A stretch of DNA of 64,000 bases from Trichococcus pasteurii. GTDB taxonomy: Bacteria > Bacillota > Bacilli > Lactobacillales > Aerococcaceae. The position numbers were made by a program, and so were the translations under genes. Location of the stretch: positions 124,001-188,000 of the forward strand of contig NZ_FONM01000003.1 of assembly GCF_900112935.1 (NCBI RefSeq), in the 5' to 3' direction. The notes under the pieces were generated by a model, which saw nothing but the letters and a program-made list of their open reading frames with translations, was not told the origin of the DNA and did no database searches. Of this stretch, positions 9,342-19,476 are shown one piece after another; the stretch's first letter is position 1; the number at the start of each line of letters is the position of its first letter.

Positions 9342-11114
9342 ATGCTGAATAAAATGATTGTTTCGTTCTTGTTGGCTGCGCTGTTGGCCGGTTGCGGAAA
9401 CGAGGAAGTCCTATCGGAAAAGGACGGGAACTTGTCCGATTCATCCGCTGTCATACAGGAGTTCGACACTGTCATGAACAGCGATGCCCCTGCCGTTGCC
9501 GGCGGAGTGTTGAAATATGCGCTGGTTGCCGAATCTTCCTTCCAGGGTATCTTCAGCCCTGTTTTTTCTGAAGATGCCTATGACGAGGAACTCATGGGTT
9601 TTTCCCATGAATCCATTTTTTCGTATGATGAGGAGTTTCAGCTCACGCAAGATGGCATGGCCACTTTTGTTCTGAATGAAAATTTAAAAACAGTGTCGAT
9701 CACTTTGCAGGATAACCTGAAGTGGTCGGACGGAGCAGCACTTACGGTAGATGATATCCTTTATGCCTATGAGGTGATCGGGCATCCGGACTATCCCGGT
9801 TCCCTTTATGGAGAGGCTTTTGCGAATGTCGTGGGCATGACCGAATACCATGAAGGCACTGCCGGTGCGATTGCCGGTATCGAAGTTTTGGATGATACGC
9901 ACCTCACCATTGCTTTCAAAGAATTGAATCCGTCCATTCTGCAGGCGGGAGGAGCCTTATGGAGCCAACCGTTGCCAAGGCACCAACTGGAAAGTATCCC
10001 TGTATCGGAAATGGCGCGTTCATCCCAACTGCGTGAGCAACCTGTTGGGACAGGACCATTTCGGGTCAAAGCGATCGTTCCGGGAGAGTCGGTCCTTTTT
10101 GAAGCCAATGAATATTATTGGAAAGGGAAACCGAAGTTGGATAATATCCTCGTGGAAGTAGTCGGTTCGGCGACGATCGTATCCGAAATGGAAGCGGGAA
10201 ATTACGACGTAGCTGTCATGCCGACAAGTTCTTACGAAACCTATAAAGATTTCGATAATATAACCTTGCTGGGCAGAGAAGAATTGGCGACAACTTATAT
10301 CGGGTTCAAATTAGGATCCCGAGACGTTGGATCCGGCGCCAACAGCCTGAATCTGAGTTCCAAAATGGCGGATGCGGCATTGCGGCAAGCGATGGCATAT
10401 GCGCTGGACAACGAATTTGTCGCTGCGGTCCTTTTCGATGGGCTGCGGCAGCCGGCGCACGGCATGATTCCACCAGTATTCGAAGGCTTCAGTGATGACG
10501 AGGCGGTTGGCTTCAGTTATGATCCTGTGAAGGCTGCAAGTCTGCTGGATGAGGCTGGCTATCTGGACAGCGACGGCGACGGTTTTCGGGAAACGCCGGA
10601 CGGAGAGCCGCTCGAAATCAACTTTGCGGCAGTTGCAGGGGGAGACGCGGCTGAGACCGCTGTCGCTTACTATATCCAACAATGGAAAGAAATCGGTTTG
10701 GATGTCTCGCTCGCCACAGGGAGATTGATTGAATATCAGAAGTTCCATGACATGCTTGCATCCGACGATCCGGCTATTGATGCCTATCAGGCAACTTGGG
10801 TGACAGGCATGGATCCCAATCCGACCGAAATGTTCAGCCGTACCAGTGCTCTCAACTATACCCGTTGGATCAACGAAAAGAATGATGCTTTGTTGGATCA
10901 GCTCAACGCTGCGGGTGCCTTGGACGAAAATGCGCGGACGCAGATCTATCAACAATGGCAAGCTTTGCTGTTCGAGGAAGCGCCTGTCATCCCTACTTTC
11001 TGGCGGACACAGATTTTTGCCGTCAACAACCGCGTCAAGAACTTCAATATCCGCTATGGTGCAACCAGAGGATGGGAAACCATCGAACTGACATCGGAAG
11101 AACCTGCCCGGTAA
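9342..11114 (+). CDS. oppA: Oligopeptide-binding lipoprotein OppA
   Basis: 590 aa. An N-terminal lipoprotein signal ends in LLAGC, so the mature protein would be anchored at the outer face of the membrane. Solute-binding family 5 features include KWSDGAALTVDDILYAYE, the GTGPFRVK segment and the later AYALDN stretch. It captures peptides for the OppBCDF channel. Start: ATG at 9336 abuts the ribosome binding site AAGGAGG, so the ATG at 9342, with 6-nt spacing, is preferred. Last gene of the operon, followed by a terminator. Peptide preference cannot be deduced. Confidence 0.93.
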   Translation: MLNKMIVSFLLAALLAGCGNEEVLSEKDGNLSDSSAVIQEFDTVMNSDAPAVAGGVLKYALVAESSFQGIFSPVFSEDAYDEELMGFSHESIFSYDEEFQLTQDGMATFVLNENLKTVSITLQDNLKWSDGAALTVDDILYAYEVIGHPDYPGSLYGEAFANVVGMTEYHEGTAGAIAGIEVLDDTHLTIAFKELNPSILQAGGALWSQPLPRHQLESIPVSEMARSSQLREQPVGTGPFRVKAIVPGESVLFEANEYYWKGKPKLDNILVEVVGSATIVSEMEAGNYDVAVMPTSSYETYKDFDNITLLGREELATTYIGFKLGSRDVGSGANSLNLSSKMADAALRQAMAYALDNEFVAAVLFDGLRQPAHGMIPPVFEGFSDDEAVGFSYDPVKAASLLDEAGYLDSDGDGFRETPDGEPLEINFAAVAGGDAAETAVAYYIQQWKEIGLDVSLATGRLIEYQKFHDMLASDDPAIDAYQATWVTGMDPNPTEMFSRTSALNYTRWINEKNDALLDQLNAAGALDENARTQIYQQWQALLFEEAPVIPTFWRTQIFAVNNRVKNFNIRYGATRGWETIELTSEEPAR

Positions 11115-11145
11115 TGCGCGTTCAGGTAAATTGTCAAAAATGAGG

Positions 11146-11177
11146 AAGAGGCCCGGACTTTTGTCCTGGCCTCTTTC
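11146..11177 (+). terminator. Terminator of the opp operon
   Basis: AAGAGGCCCGGAC pairs with GTCCTGGCCTCTT with one mismatch, followed by a short T-rich stretch. Confidence 0.75.
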
Positions 11178-11311
11178 TCATGAGCAGCGGCAGTCTGTCG
11201 TTAACTAAATTTGCGTGCTTATGAAACGCATTTGTCGTATAATGAAAAAGGACTCTATTTTCAGAAGTGCCTTGACAGCAAGGAGTCCAGTCAAGGAAAG
11301 GAGGGAACGAA

Positions 11312-12001
11312 TTGGAAAAAATAGTCAAACAAATAGCAGCTGACTTCTCGATTGTTTTTAGGAACGAGAAACTTTTGCATGAAGCATTTACCCATTCATC
11401 TTATGTGAATGAGCATCGTCATCTGGCATTGCAGGACAATGAGCGATTGGAATTTTTGGGCGACGCGGTCTTGGAAGTCATCATCTCCGATTATTTGTTT
11501 CATACTTATGATACGTGGCATGAAGGCAAAATGACCCGTCTGCGAGCTCAGATCGTCTGCGAACCAAGCTTATCCGCTTTCGCGAAGGACTGTCATTTCG
11601 ACTCTTACATCCGTCTGGGTAAAGGGGAAGAGAATATGGGCGGAAGGCAACGTCCGGCTTTGCTGTGTGATGTATTCGAAGCGTTCATCGGGGCCGTTTA
11701 CCTTGACCAAGGAATCGAAGCCGCCAGAAAATTCATTAACCAAGTCATGATCACGAAGTTAAACGAGGATGCTTTTTCACATGTGATGGATTATAAGACC
11801 AGCCTCCAGGAAGAATTGCAAAAAAATGGGGACGTGGACATCCAATATATCCTTCTGAACGAAGACGGGCCTGCGCATGCAAAACAGTTTGATGTGGAAG
11901 TGCGCGCATTCGGAAAAGTGATGGGTCAAGGGCAAGGCCCAAGCAAAAAAGCTGCTGAACAGAAAGCGGCACAAAACGCTTTGGAATCTCTAAAAAAATG
12001 A
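11312..12001 (+). CDS. rnc: Ribonuclease III
   Basis: 229 aa. The catalytic signature NERLEFLGD lies at residues 43-51 and the second acidic cluster appears as DVFEAFIGAVYLD. A double-stranded RNA binding domain occupies about residues 155-229 (ending KKAAEQKAAQNALESL). It processes rRNA precursors and double-stranded regions of mRNAs. The start is TTG, selected because AAAGGAGGGAACGAA precedes it. A TATAAT at 11238-11243 without a clear -35 could drive it, since the opp operon separates it from acpP. smc follows at 31 bp. Confidence 0.96.
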   Translation: MEKIVKQIAADFSIVFRNEKLLHEAFTHSSYVNEHRHLALQDNERLEFLGDAVLEVIISDYLFHTYDTWHEGKMTRLRAQIVCEPSLSAFAKDCHFDSYIRLGKGEENMGGRQRPALLCDVFEAFIGAVYLDQGIEAARKFINQVMITKLNEDAFSHVMDYKTSLQEELQKNGDVDIQYILLNEDGPAHAKQFDVEVRAFGKVMGQGQGPSKKAAEQKAAQNALESLKK

Positions 12002-12032
12002 AAAGCAAGTTTCACCGGAAAGGATGTTATCT

Positions 12033-15000
12033 TTGCATCTTGAAAGAATAGAAATGTCGGGTTTCAAATCATTCGCCGACAAAACCGTAATCGAATTTGA
12101 TGAAGGTGTGACAGCGGTAGTAGGGCCGAACGGAAGCGGCAAAAGCAACCTTTCGGAAGCTGTCCGCTGGGTATTGGGGGAACAATCCGCAAAAAATCTG
12201 CGCGGGAAAAAAATGGATGATATCGTATTTGCAGGCTCGCAGACCCGCAAGCCTGTCAATATTGCCGAAGTTACCCTCATCCTGAACAACGAGGACGGAT
12301 TCCTGCCGCTGGAATTCAGCGAAGTGAGCATCACCAGGAGATACAACCGCAATGGCGACAGTGACTGTTTCATCAACAAAAAGCCATGCCGATTGAAAGA
12401 CATAACGGAATTATTGATGGATTCGGGCATCGGAAAAGATTCTTTTTCCATGATTTCGCAAGGGAAAGTGGAACAAATTTTTCAAAATAAACCCGAGGAC
12501 AGAAGGATCATACTTGAAGAGGCTGCCGGGGTAGCCAGATACAAGAACCGCAAAACGAGCGCTGAACGCAAGCTGTCCCAAACGGAAGAACATCTGAACC
12601 GGATTGAGGATATCCTGCATGAAATCAACAGCCAACTCGCTCCACTGGAAATTCAACGGAAAACGGCATTGGCTTACAAGGATAAAAAAGCGTTACTGAG
12701 CGAAATCGAAATTGCTTTGACCGCTTCCGAAATTGAACGGCTGAACGCGCAGTGGCAAACGAGCAAACGCGAACTGGCCGAGTATGACCGGAAAATCAGC
12801 ACGGAAGAACGTTCCCTTGCGAGCACCCAGGCGGCTTTGCAGGAACTGAAGCAAAAGCTGGATGTGTGCGACGAGCAGTTGGAAGCCCTGCAGACCGGCT
12901 ACGTCACTGTCATCCAGAAATTGGAACAGCTGGAAGGCCAAAAGCAAATTTTCCAGCAACGGGCGATGTACTCGTCAAAGAACCAAGAAGAGCAAGCCCA
13001 GATCATCGCTGAGAAAGAGGCGCTCATCAAGACGGAAAAAACCAACCTGACGGCATTGCGGACTGAACTTGCGGCGAAAGTGGAAGCCAGGAAGGAACTT
13101 TCGGAAAAAAGAGCGAGCCTTTCCGAAAAAGAAGCGCAACTGACGCAAAATAAGGCGGAGCTTGTCCAACAACTCCGGAACGATTATATCAACAGGCTGC
13201 AGGAACAATCCAGCAATCGGAACACAACCGTCCATCTTGAAAAAGAAATGACACTCGCAATGGAACAGGAGCAGCGTTTCCTTTCGAAAGGTGACGACCT
13301 CAGGAAGAGTCTGCGCCAACTGAAAGCGAAGCAGCAATCGTTGAATGAGGAATACGTCCAGTTTGTTGAAGAACATGCCAATATGGAATCGGAACTGCAG
13401 GATTGCAAACAAAATAATTTCCAACTAGTCTCAAAGCTTCAAAAACTGAACGCAGAGCTGGATAGCGTAACCAGGAATCTGCAGCAGGCGGAAGCGCGGC
13501 GTGAGAGCCAACAGGAGCTGGACGACAGCTATGCCAGCTATTATCAAGGTGTAAAGGAAATGTTGAGGCGAAGGGAAAGCGTTCCGGGTATCCGCGGTCC
13601 AGTCGCTGAATTGATCCAAGTTCCCGAAAAATACACTTTAGCCATAGAAATCGCTCTGGGTGCCACGATGCAACATATCGTGGTAGCCGATGAACGCACT
13701 GCTTCCCAATGCATCGGCATTCTGAAAGCCCAACACTTGGGACGCGCCACTTTTCTTCCGTTGACAGTCATCCAAGGCAAATCTTTGCCCGCGGCTATGC
13801 GGACGACATTGGCAAACAGTGCCGGATATATCGGCATCGCGAATGAACTGATCGGTCATGAGGAAATGTACAGCGCGATCGTCAGCAATTTGTTGGGGAC
13901 GACAATCGTAGCATCAAATATCCAGGACGGCTTGCAGATTTCCAAGAAATTGCAGAGCCGCTATCGGATCGTAACCCTCGAAGGGGATGTCATTCATGCC
14001 GGCGGATCGATGACGGGTGGCGCAACGAGGCGTCAACAAGAGGCGTCTTTATTGGCCCGTAAAAACAATCTGAACAAGCTGACCGACTATGTGCAACAGT
14101 TATCGGTCCAATACAATCAGCTGAAAAGGGAACAGGAGAAATGGTCGCTGCAGCAACAAAGTCTGCAGGAAGAACTGGACGACAAACGCCAAAAAGCGAC
14201 CATCAAGCAGTTCGAACTGCAGCAAAGGGAAGCTTCCCTGCAGCAAGTGACAGCCGAAATCGCGACGAAAGAAAAAGAATCGGCTGCACATGAATACGAA
14301 AAGCGCATGTTGTATGAAGAGAAAGAGGACAGGCAAACGCAGTTGGCCCAAGCCCAACGAAATCTGCTGATCCTCAACAGTGAAATCGATCAGCTTCAAA
14401 AGGATATAGCGGAATCCAGCCTGAATGAAGAGGAGCGCTTGAAACTGCTGCAGGACGTTCAGTTTAACCGTCAACAAGCAGACCAAGAGCTTGCGGTCCT
14501 GCAGGAGCAGGAAAAACAATTGCGGCGTGATGTGAAACTGTCGACTGAGCGCATCCAAACGGAGCAGGAAGCCATCAGCTCATTGAAGGGCAAGCAAGAT
14601 CAAGTAGCCAAGTTGGCCGATACGGAGACGCTGACCATCCAAGAAATCACAGCGCAGCTGAAGTCCGCCAGTGCAGAAAAAGAGAGATTCGATGCAGATT
14701 TAAGGCAATTGCGGGAGCAAAAGAAGCAAACTGAACAAAACCGGGCCGTTCGGGAAACCGAGCAGAACGAAAAAAATAAAAATATCCAGAAATTATGGAG
14801 TGAGCACGCCAAGCTGGAAACAAATGCCGGGCGCTATGAAATCGCCATCGACCATCACCTTGCGCATTTGAGCGAGGAGTACGGGCTCAGCTTTGAAGCG
14901 GCAAAACAGGACCATCAGTTGACCCAAGAGCCCGAAGCGGCGGCACGCCAAGTGAAACAGCTGAAAAAGGACATCGAGGAGTTGGGGCCGATCAATATGG

Positions 15001-15593
15001 GTGCGATCGAGGAATATGACCGTATTTCCGAAAGATTCACTTTCCTTTCGGAACAGCAGACGGATCTGCTGTCCGCCCGAGGGAACCTTTTGAACACGAT
15101 GAACGAAATGGACGATGAAGTCCGCTTGCGTTTCAAAGAGACTTTCATCCAGATCAAAAAGCAATTCGAAAAAACCTTCCCGAAATTATTCGGCGGCGGC
15201 AAAGCGACGCTGGAGCTGACAGATCCGAATGATCTGCTGGAGACCGGCATTGAAATTGTCGCGCAGCCGCCAGGCAAAAAGCTCCAACAGCTCAGCCTGC
15301 TCTCCGGAGGTGAAAAAGCTTTCACTGCGATTGCGCTCCTGTTTGCCATCATCGAGGTCAAACCGGTGCCGTTCTGCATTTTGGATGAGGTGGAGGCTGC
15401 CTTGGATGAAGCGAATGTATCCCGCTTCGGAAAATACTTGGCGGCATCAACCGAATTGACCCAGTTCATCGTGATCACCCACCGCAAGGGCACGATGGAA
15501 GAAGCGGATGCATTGTACGGTGTGACCATGCAGGATTCCGGGGTTTCCCGCCTGGCATCGGTCAAATTTGAAGATTACGAAGACATAGGTTAA
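12033..15593 (+). CDS. smc: Chromosome segregation ATPase SMC
   Basis: 1186 aa, full SMC length. Walker A GPNGSGKSN near residue 31, long coiled coils on both sides of a hinge around residues 500-650, ABC signature LLSGGEKAF near 1087 and Walker B FCILDEVEAALDE near 1113. It is the core of the SMC-ScpAB condensin that organises and resolves replicated chromosomes. The TTG at 12033 (MHLERIEMSGFKSF) is preferred to the ATG at 12024, because AAAGGA ends directly at that ATG and because the family starts close to this motif. Operon with rnc and ftsY, as in Bacillus. Confidence 0.96.
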   Translation: MHLERIEMSGFKSFADKTVIEFDEGVTAVVGPNGSGKSNLSEAVRWVLGEQSAKNLRGKKMDDIVFAGSQTRKPVNIAEVTLILNNEDGFLPLEFSEVSITRRYNRNGDSDCFINKKPCRLKDITELLMDSGIGKDSFSMISQGKVEQIFQNKPEDRRIILEEAAGVARYKNRKTSAERKLSQTEEHLNRIEDILHEINSQLAPLEIQRKTALAYKDKKALLSEIEIALTASEIERLNAQWQTSKRELAEYDRKISTEERSLASTQAALQELKQKLDVCDEQLEALQTGYVTVIQKLEQLEGQKQIFQQRAMYSSKNQEEQAQIIAEKEALIKTEKTNLTALRTELAAKVEARKELSEKRASLSEKEAQLTQNKAELVQQLRNDYINRLQEQSSNRNTTVHLEKEMTLAMEQEQRFLSKGDDLRKSLRQLKAKQQSLNEEYVQFVEEHANMESELQDCKQNNFQLVSKLQKLNAELDSVTRNLQQAEARRESQQELDDSYASYYQGVKEMLRRRESVPGIRGPVAELIQVPEKYTLAIEIALGATMQHIVVADERTASQCIGILKAQHLGRATFLPLTVIQGKSLPAAMRTTLANSAGYIGIANELIGHEEMYSAIVSNLLGTTIVASNIQDGLQISKKLQSRYRIVTLEGDVIHAGGSMTGGATRRQQEASLLARKNNLNKLTDYVQQLSVQYNQLKREQEKWSLQQQSLQEELDDKRQKATIKQFELQQREASLQQVTAEIATKEKESAAHEYEKRMLYEEKEDRQTQLAQAQRNLLILNSEIDQLQKDIAESSLNEEERLKLLQDVQFNRQQADQELAVLQEQEKQLRRDVKLSTERIQTEQEAISSLKGKQDQVAKLADTETLTIQEITAQLKSASAEKERFDADLRQLREQKKQTEQNRAVRETEQNEKNKNIQKLWSEHAKLETNAGRYEIAIDHHLAHLSEEYGLSFEAAKQDHQLTQEPEAAARQVKQLKKDIEELGPINMGAIEEYDRISERFTFLSEQQTDLLSARGNLLNTMNEMDDEVRLRFKETFIQIKKQFEKTFPKLFGGGKATLELTDPNDLLETGIEIVAQPPGKKLQQLSLLSGGEKAFTAIALLFAIIEVKPVPFCILDEVEAALDEANVSRFGKYLAASTELTQFIVITHRKGTMEEADALYGVTMQDSGVSRLASVKFEDYEDIG

Positions 15594-15607
15594 GGAGATG
15601 GGTATAA

Positions 15608-16420
15608 ATGATTAAATTGATAGCACTCGACTTGGATGGCACATTGCTGAATCCTGACAAAAAAATCAGCGATGCGAACAAGCAGGCAATCCACCGCGCC
15701 AGGGAAGCCGGTGTAAAGATTGTCCTTTGTACGGGACGCCCGCTCATGGGCATCAAGGCTTACGTGGATGAACTGGACCTGCTTCAAGCAGAAGATTACT
15801 CCATCACCTATAACGGCGGCCTGGTCCAAAAAAATAAAACATCGGAAATCATTTCCCAAAAAGTACTGAATTACGGACAGGTCGTGGAACTGTATGATCT
15901 GAGCAAAGAACTGAATATCCCGATGAACATGCTGGATCTGGAATTCGTATACGAACCGGAATACCCGGAAGGCAGGGAGTCCTTGTACAAGAGCCTGCAG
16001 AGCTCGAGCTTGCCGTTCGTTGAGAAGAAAATCGAAGACTTTCAGGAACAGCATGCGTTCAACAAAGTAGTTTTTTGCATCGCACCTGCTGTATTGGATG
16101 AAGCGATCGCGAAGATACCGGCGGACTTCTACAGCAAGTATTCGATGATGAAATCTCGCCCGCTTCTGTTTGAAGTCATGCATCCTGAAGTCGACAAAGG
16201 CAACGGCATCGCAGCTTTATGCGATCATCTGGGAATCACTGCCGATGAGGTCATGGCTTGCGGAGATGAAGAGAACGATTTGGCGATGCTGGATTTTGCG
16301 GGCGTAAGCGTCGCGATGGGCAACGCCCCAGATAAAATCAAAGAACGGGCGAGCTTCGTCACGAAGACAAACGGGGAAGATGGCGTCGCACACGCAATCG
16401 AAACGTTCGTCTTTGCGTAA
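15608..16420 (+). CDS. Cof-type HAD phosphatase (YidA-like)
   Basis: 270 aa. The nucleophile motif LIALDLDGTLL is at the N-terminus, motif III/IV is GDEENDLAMLDFAG, and a C2 cap lies between, the pattern of Cof/YidA sugar-phosphate or flavin-phosphate phosphatases. Cytosolic; substrate not predictable. AAGGAGATGGGTATAA precedes the ATG, 14 bp after smc. It is inserted between smc and ftsY and is likely cotranscribed. A paralogue of similar length lies at 22638. Confidence 0.9.
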   Translation: MIKLIALDLDGTLLNPDKKISDANKQAIHRAREAGVKIVLCTGRPLMGIKAYVDELDLLQAEDYSITYNGGLVQKNKTSEIISQKVLNYGQVVELYDLSKELNIPMNMLDLEFVYEPEYPEGRESLYKSLQSSSLPFVEKKIEDFQEQHAFNKVVFCIAPAVLDEAIAKIPADFYSKYSMMKSRPLLFEVMHPEVDKGNGIAALCDHLGITADEVMACGDEENDLAMLDFAGVSVAMGNAPDKIKERASFVTKTNGEDGVAHAIETFVFA

Positions 16421-16452
16421 ATTCAGACTGGCATAAGAGAGGAAGTGTTCAA

Positions 16453-17466
16453 ATGGGATTATTCGATCGAATAAAGCGCGCATTTACAGGTGAAGATGTC
16501 GTTCAGACACCGGTAACCGAAGAAAATAAGATTGTCATCGACAAATTCGACAAAGGCATGGAGAAGACGCGCAAAAGCTTTTCAGAGAAGATGAATGAAC
16601 TATTCGCCGGCTTCAGGGAAGTGGATGAAGAGTTTTTTGACGACTTGGAGGAAACGCTGATTTCCGCAGACGTTGGTTTTGACATGACGTTGGCACTTTC
16701 GGATGTGCTGCGTGATGAAGTCAAAATGAAGAACGTGCGCACAGGAGAACAAGTGAAAAATGTGATCATCGAAAAAATGGTCGAAATCTATGAAAAAGGC
16801 CAGACAGAGTTGCCCACCATCAAAATAAATGAGAATAGGCCGACCGTCATCCTGTTTGTGGGAGTAAATGGGGTGGGGAAAACGACCACCATCGGTAAAT
16901 ATGCTTACCAGTTGAAGAACCAAGGGAATAAAGTCTTGTTGGCGGCCGGAGATACTTTCCGAGCCGGCGCAATCGAACAGCTGGAAGTTTGGGGCGAACG
17001 AGTAGGCGTTCCGGTCGTGACGAGCGACGCAAAAAGCGATCCGGCTTCCGTCGTATACGATGCCTTGAAGCAAGCCAAAGAAGAAAATTATGACTATCTG
17101 CTGATCGATACAGCGGGAAGACTCCAGAACAAAGTGAACCTGATGAAGGAATTGGAGAAAATCAATCGGATCATCGCAAGGGAAATCCCTGGCGGCGCAA
17201 CCGAAACGTTGCTGGTGTTGGATGCTACGACCGGACAGAACGCTTTGATACAAGCGAAGCAATTCAAGGAGACGACTGATGTCACCGGCCTGATCCTGAC
17301 GAAATTGGATGGCACTGCGAAAGGCGGCGTCATTTTAGCGATCCGCCAGGAATTGGACATACCCGTCAAATTCGTCGGTTTGGGCGAAGGCCTGGATGAT
17401 CTGCAGGTCTTCGATCCGGAACAGTACATCTATGGATTGGTAAAGGACCTGCTTGAGAAAAAATAA
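16453..17466 (+). CDS. ftsY: Signal recognition particle receptor FtsY
   Basis: 337 aa with a short acidic N-terminal A region, then the NG GTPase domain: G1 GVNGVGKTTTIGK, DTAGR, and TKLDGTAKGG. FtsY docks SRP-bound ribosomes at the membrane. The A domain is short, as expected for Gram-positives. Ends the rnc-smc-HAD-ftsY cluster with a strong terminator. Its partner Ffh is encoded 590 bp downstream. Confidence 0.97.
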   Translation: MGLFDRIKRAFTGEDVVQTPVTEENKIVIDKFDKGMEKTRKSFSEKMNELFAGFREVDEEFFDDLEETLISADVGFDMTLALSDVLRDEVKMKNVRTGEQVKNVIIEKMVEIYEKGQTELPTIKINENRPTVILFVGVNGVGKTTTIGKYAYQLKNQGNKVLLAAGDTFRAGAIEQLEVWGERVGVPVVTSDAKSDPASVVYDALKQAKEENYDYLLIDTAGRLQNKVNLMKELEKINRIIAREIPGGATETLLVLDATTGQNALIQAKQFKETTDVTGLILTKLDGTAKGGVILAIRQELDIPVKFVGLGEGLDDLQVFDPEQYIYGLVKDLLEKK

Positions 17467-17525
17467 GCTAGCGGTTTGTCCCGTCCGATGAAGCACGTTT
17501 TATAGCAAAAGGCGACAGTAGCATG

Positions 17526-17572
17526 GTCAGGCCGGCAATCCCGATACGATTGCCGGCCTGGCTTTACTTTTT
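17526..17572 (+). terminator. Terminator after ftsY
   Basis: GTCAGGCCGGCAATC pairs with GATTGCCGGCCTGGC around a 7-nt loop, followed by TTTACTTTTTG. Confidence 0.85.
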
Positions 17573-17605
17573 GTTGCGGCAACACTGCTTCAGTGCAATT
17601 TATGG

Positions 17606-17634
17606 TTGACTAAGCTTGGCAAAATCGGTAATCT
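17606..17634 (+). promoter_or_regulatory. Promoter of ylxM-ffh
   Basis: TTGACT, 17 bp, TAATCT. Predicted start near 17641. Confidence 0.6.
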
Positions 17635-17688
17635 AATGAAGTGTAAAGATTTTTTCTTGACAATCCGTACGAGAAGGAAGGTATTCTG

Positions 17689-18036
17689 ATGGAACTGGAA
17701 AAAACCAATAATATGAATACTCTTTATGAATTCTATAATGTCCTGTTGACGAACAAACAGAAAGGCTATCTTTCTTTGTATTATGGCGATGACTATTCGT
17801 TAGGCGAAATCGCTGAAGAATTCGAGGTCAGCCGGCAGGCAGTGTACGACAACATCAAGCGCACCGAAAAGATTCTGATGGATTATGAACAGAAGTTGAA
17901 ACTGGCGCAAAACTATAGCCTCCGGAATAAAAAGTTGGACGAATTGGCGAATTACGCCGAAGAAAGATATCCCGACGACAAATCATTGCAGAGGCTGATC
18001 GCCAATCTGGAAGAACTTGATGACAGAGACGAATAA
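17689..18036 (+). CDS. ylxM: SRP-associated putative DNA-binding protein YlxM (UPF0122)
   Basis: 115 aa with a sigma-70 region 4-like helix-turn-helix (residues about 18-65, [25 protein letters not shown]). YlxM is the conserved neighbour of ffh in Firmicutes; in streptococci it has been linked to SRP function, although it looks like a DNA-binding protein. It starts with ATG after AGAAGGAAGGTATTCTG and lies 20 bp before ffh, in the same transcript. Confidence 0.93.
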   Translation: MELEKTNNMNTLYEFYNVLLTNKQKGYLSLYYGDDYSLGEIAEEFEVSRQAVYDNIKRTEKILMDYEQKLKLAQNYSLRNKKLDELANYAEERYPDDKSLQRLIANLEELDDRDE

Positions 18037-18056
18037 ACAGTAAGGAAGTGGCAAAT

Positions 18057-19469
18057 ATGGCATTTGAAGGGTTATCCGAGCGTCTCCAAGGCGCGATGAC
18101 CAAAATCGGCAAAAAAGGCAAGATTACGGAAGCCGATCTGAAGGAAATGATGCGTGAAGTACGTCTGGCTTTGCTGGAAGCTGACGTGAATTTTAAAGTA
18201 GTAAAAGAATTCGTCAAAAAAGTGAACGAACGGGCGTTGGGTTCTGATGTGCTCGAGTCACTTTCACCGACACAGCAAGTCATCAAAATCGTCAACGAAG
18301 AGCTGACGGAATTGATGGGCGGGCAGCAGGAACCATTCCAATTTTCTGCCAAGCCACCGACCGTCGTAATGATGGTCGGCCTGCAGGGGGCTGGTAAGAC
18401 CACCACTGCCGGAAAGCTTGCCAATTACATGAAGAAAAAAGAGAACAAGCGCCCGATGCTGGTCGCAGCCGACGTTTACCGTCCGGCAGCAATCAACCAA
18501 TTGCAGACTTTGGGCAAACAATTGGATTTCCCGGTCTACGCATTGGGGACGGAAGCAAATCCGGTCGATATAGCGAAGCAGGCCATTGAACAAGCCAAAC
18601 TCGATGGACGCGATCTGGTCATCATCGATACGGCGGGACGACTGCACGTGGATGAAGTATTGATGACAGAGTTGAAGAACATCAAAGCTGCAGTAAATCC
18701 TACCGAGATCCTGTTTACGGTGGATGCGATGACCGGTCAGGATGCCGTCAACGTAGCGCAATCCTTCAATGAACAGCTCGGCATAACCGGTGTCATCCTG
18801 ACCAAATTGGACGGGGACACTCGCGGTGGGGCTGCGCTGTCGATCCGTTCCGTAACCGGAAAGCCGATCAAATTTACGGGTCAAGGCGAAAAACTGGAAG
18901 ACTTTGAACCGTTCTACCCTGAACGCATGTCTTCCAGAATCCTGGGCATGGGCGATCTGATGACGTTGATCGAACGCGCACAACAAGATTTCGATGAGAC
19001 GAAAGCGGCGGAAATGGCCGCAAAAATCCGCGAAAATACCTTCAATTTCAATGACTTTATCGAGCAGATGGATCAGGTCACCAACATGGGGCCGCTTGAG
19101 GACCTCCTGAAGATGATTCCGGGCATGAGCAATGTTCCGGGGTTGGATCAAATGAAGATCGATCCTAAAGATGTGGCCCACATGAAGGCAATCGTGCTTT
19201 CGATGACGCCCGCTGAACGCGAAAACCCTGAGCTTCTGTCACAGAGCAGACGCAGACGGATTTCGAAAGGTTCCGCAAGATCGTTGGCGGAAGTCAATCG
19301 TTTGATCAAGCAGTTCAACGAATCCAGGGATATGATGAACAAGATGTCCAAAGGCAATTTTGCAGGGATGGAAGGCCTACTTGGACAAGGTCCGAAAGGC
19401 AAAATGGGTAAGCTTGCCATGCAGCAAATGGCAAGACGGATCACCAAAAAGAAGAAAAAGAAAAAATAA
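18057..19469 (+). CDS. ffh: Signal recognition particle protein Ffh
   Basis: 470 aa from the ATG at 18057 (AAGGAAG at good spacing; the GTG at 18048 overlaps that site and is rejected). N domain, then GTPase motifs GLQGAGKTTTAGK, DTAGR and TKLDGDTRGG, then a methionine-rich M domain (residues about 300-440) that binds signal peptides and 4.5S RNA, ending in a run of lysines. It targets nascent membrane and secreted proteins to FtsY. Cotranscribed with ylxM. Confidence 0.97.
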   Translation: MAFEGLSERLQGAMTKIGKKGKITEADLKEMMREVRLALLEADVNFKVVKEFVKKVNERALGSDVLESLSPTQQVIKIVNEELTELMGGQQEPFQFSAKPPTVVMMVGLQGAGKTTTAGKLANYMKKKENKRPMLVAADVYRPAAINQLQTLGKQLDFPVYALGTEANPVDIAKQAIEQAKLDGRDLVIIDTAGRLHVDEVLMTELKNIKAAVNPTEILFTVDAMTGQDAVNVAQSFNEQLGITGVILTKLDGDTRGGAALSIRSVTGKPIKFTGQGEKLEDFEPFYPERMSSRILGMGDLMTLIERAQQDFDETKAAEMAAKIRENTFNFNDFIEQMDQVTNMGPLEDLLKMIPGMSNVPGLDQMKIDPKDVAHMKAIVLSMTPAERENPELLSQSRRRRISKGSARSLAEVNRLIKQFNESRDMMNKMSKGNFAGMEGLLGQGPKGKMGKLAMQQMARRITKKKKKKK

Positions 19470-19476
19470 TAGGTAG

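Noticed and set aside
11211-11243. Standard promoter for rnc
   Set aside because: TATAAT is present, but the only TTGCGT hexamer is 21 bp away and no extended -10 exists; not listed as a feature.
17642-17662. TGTAAA-N9-TTGACA in the ylxM leader as a third copy of the rpsP/rplS element
   Set aside because: Spacing and one arm differ, and TTGACA here cannot be a -35 because the ATG follows too soon; mentioned only as a degenerate relative.
18264-19181. 305-aa minus-strand open frame opposite ffh
   Set aside because: Fully inside the conserved GTPase gene with His/Arg-rich antisense composition; a shadow frame.
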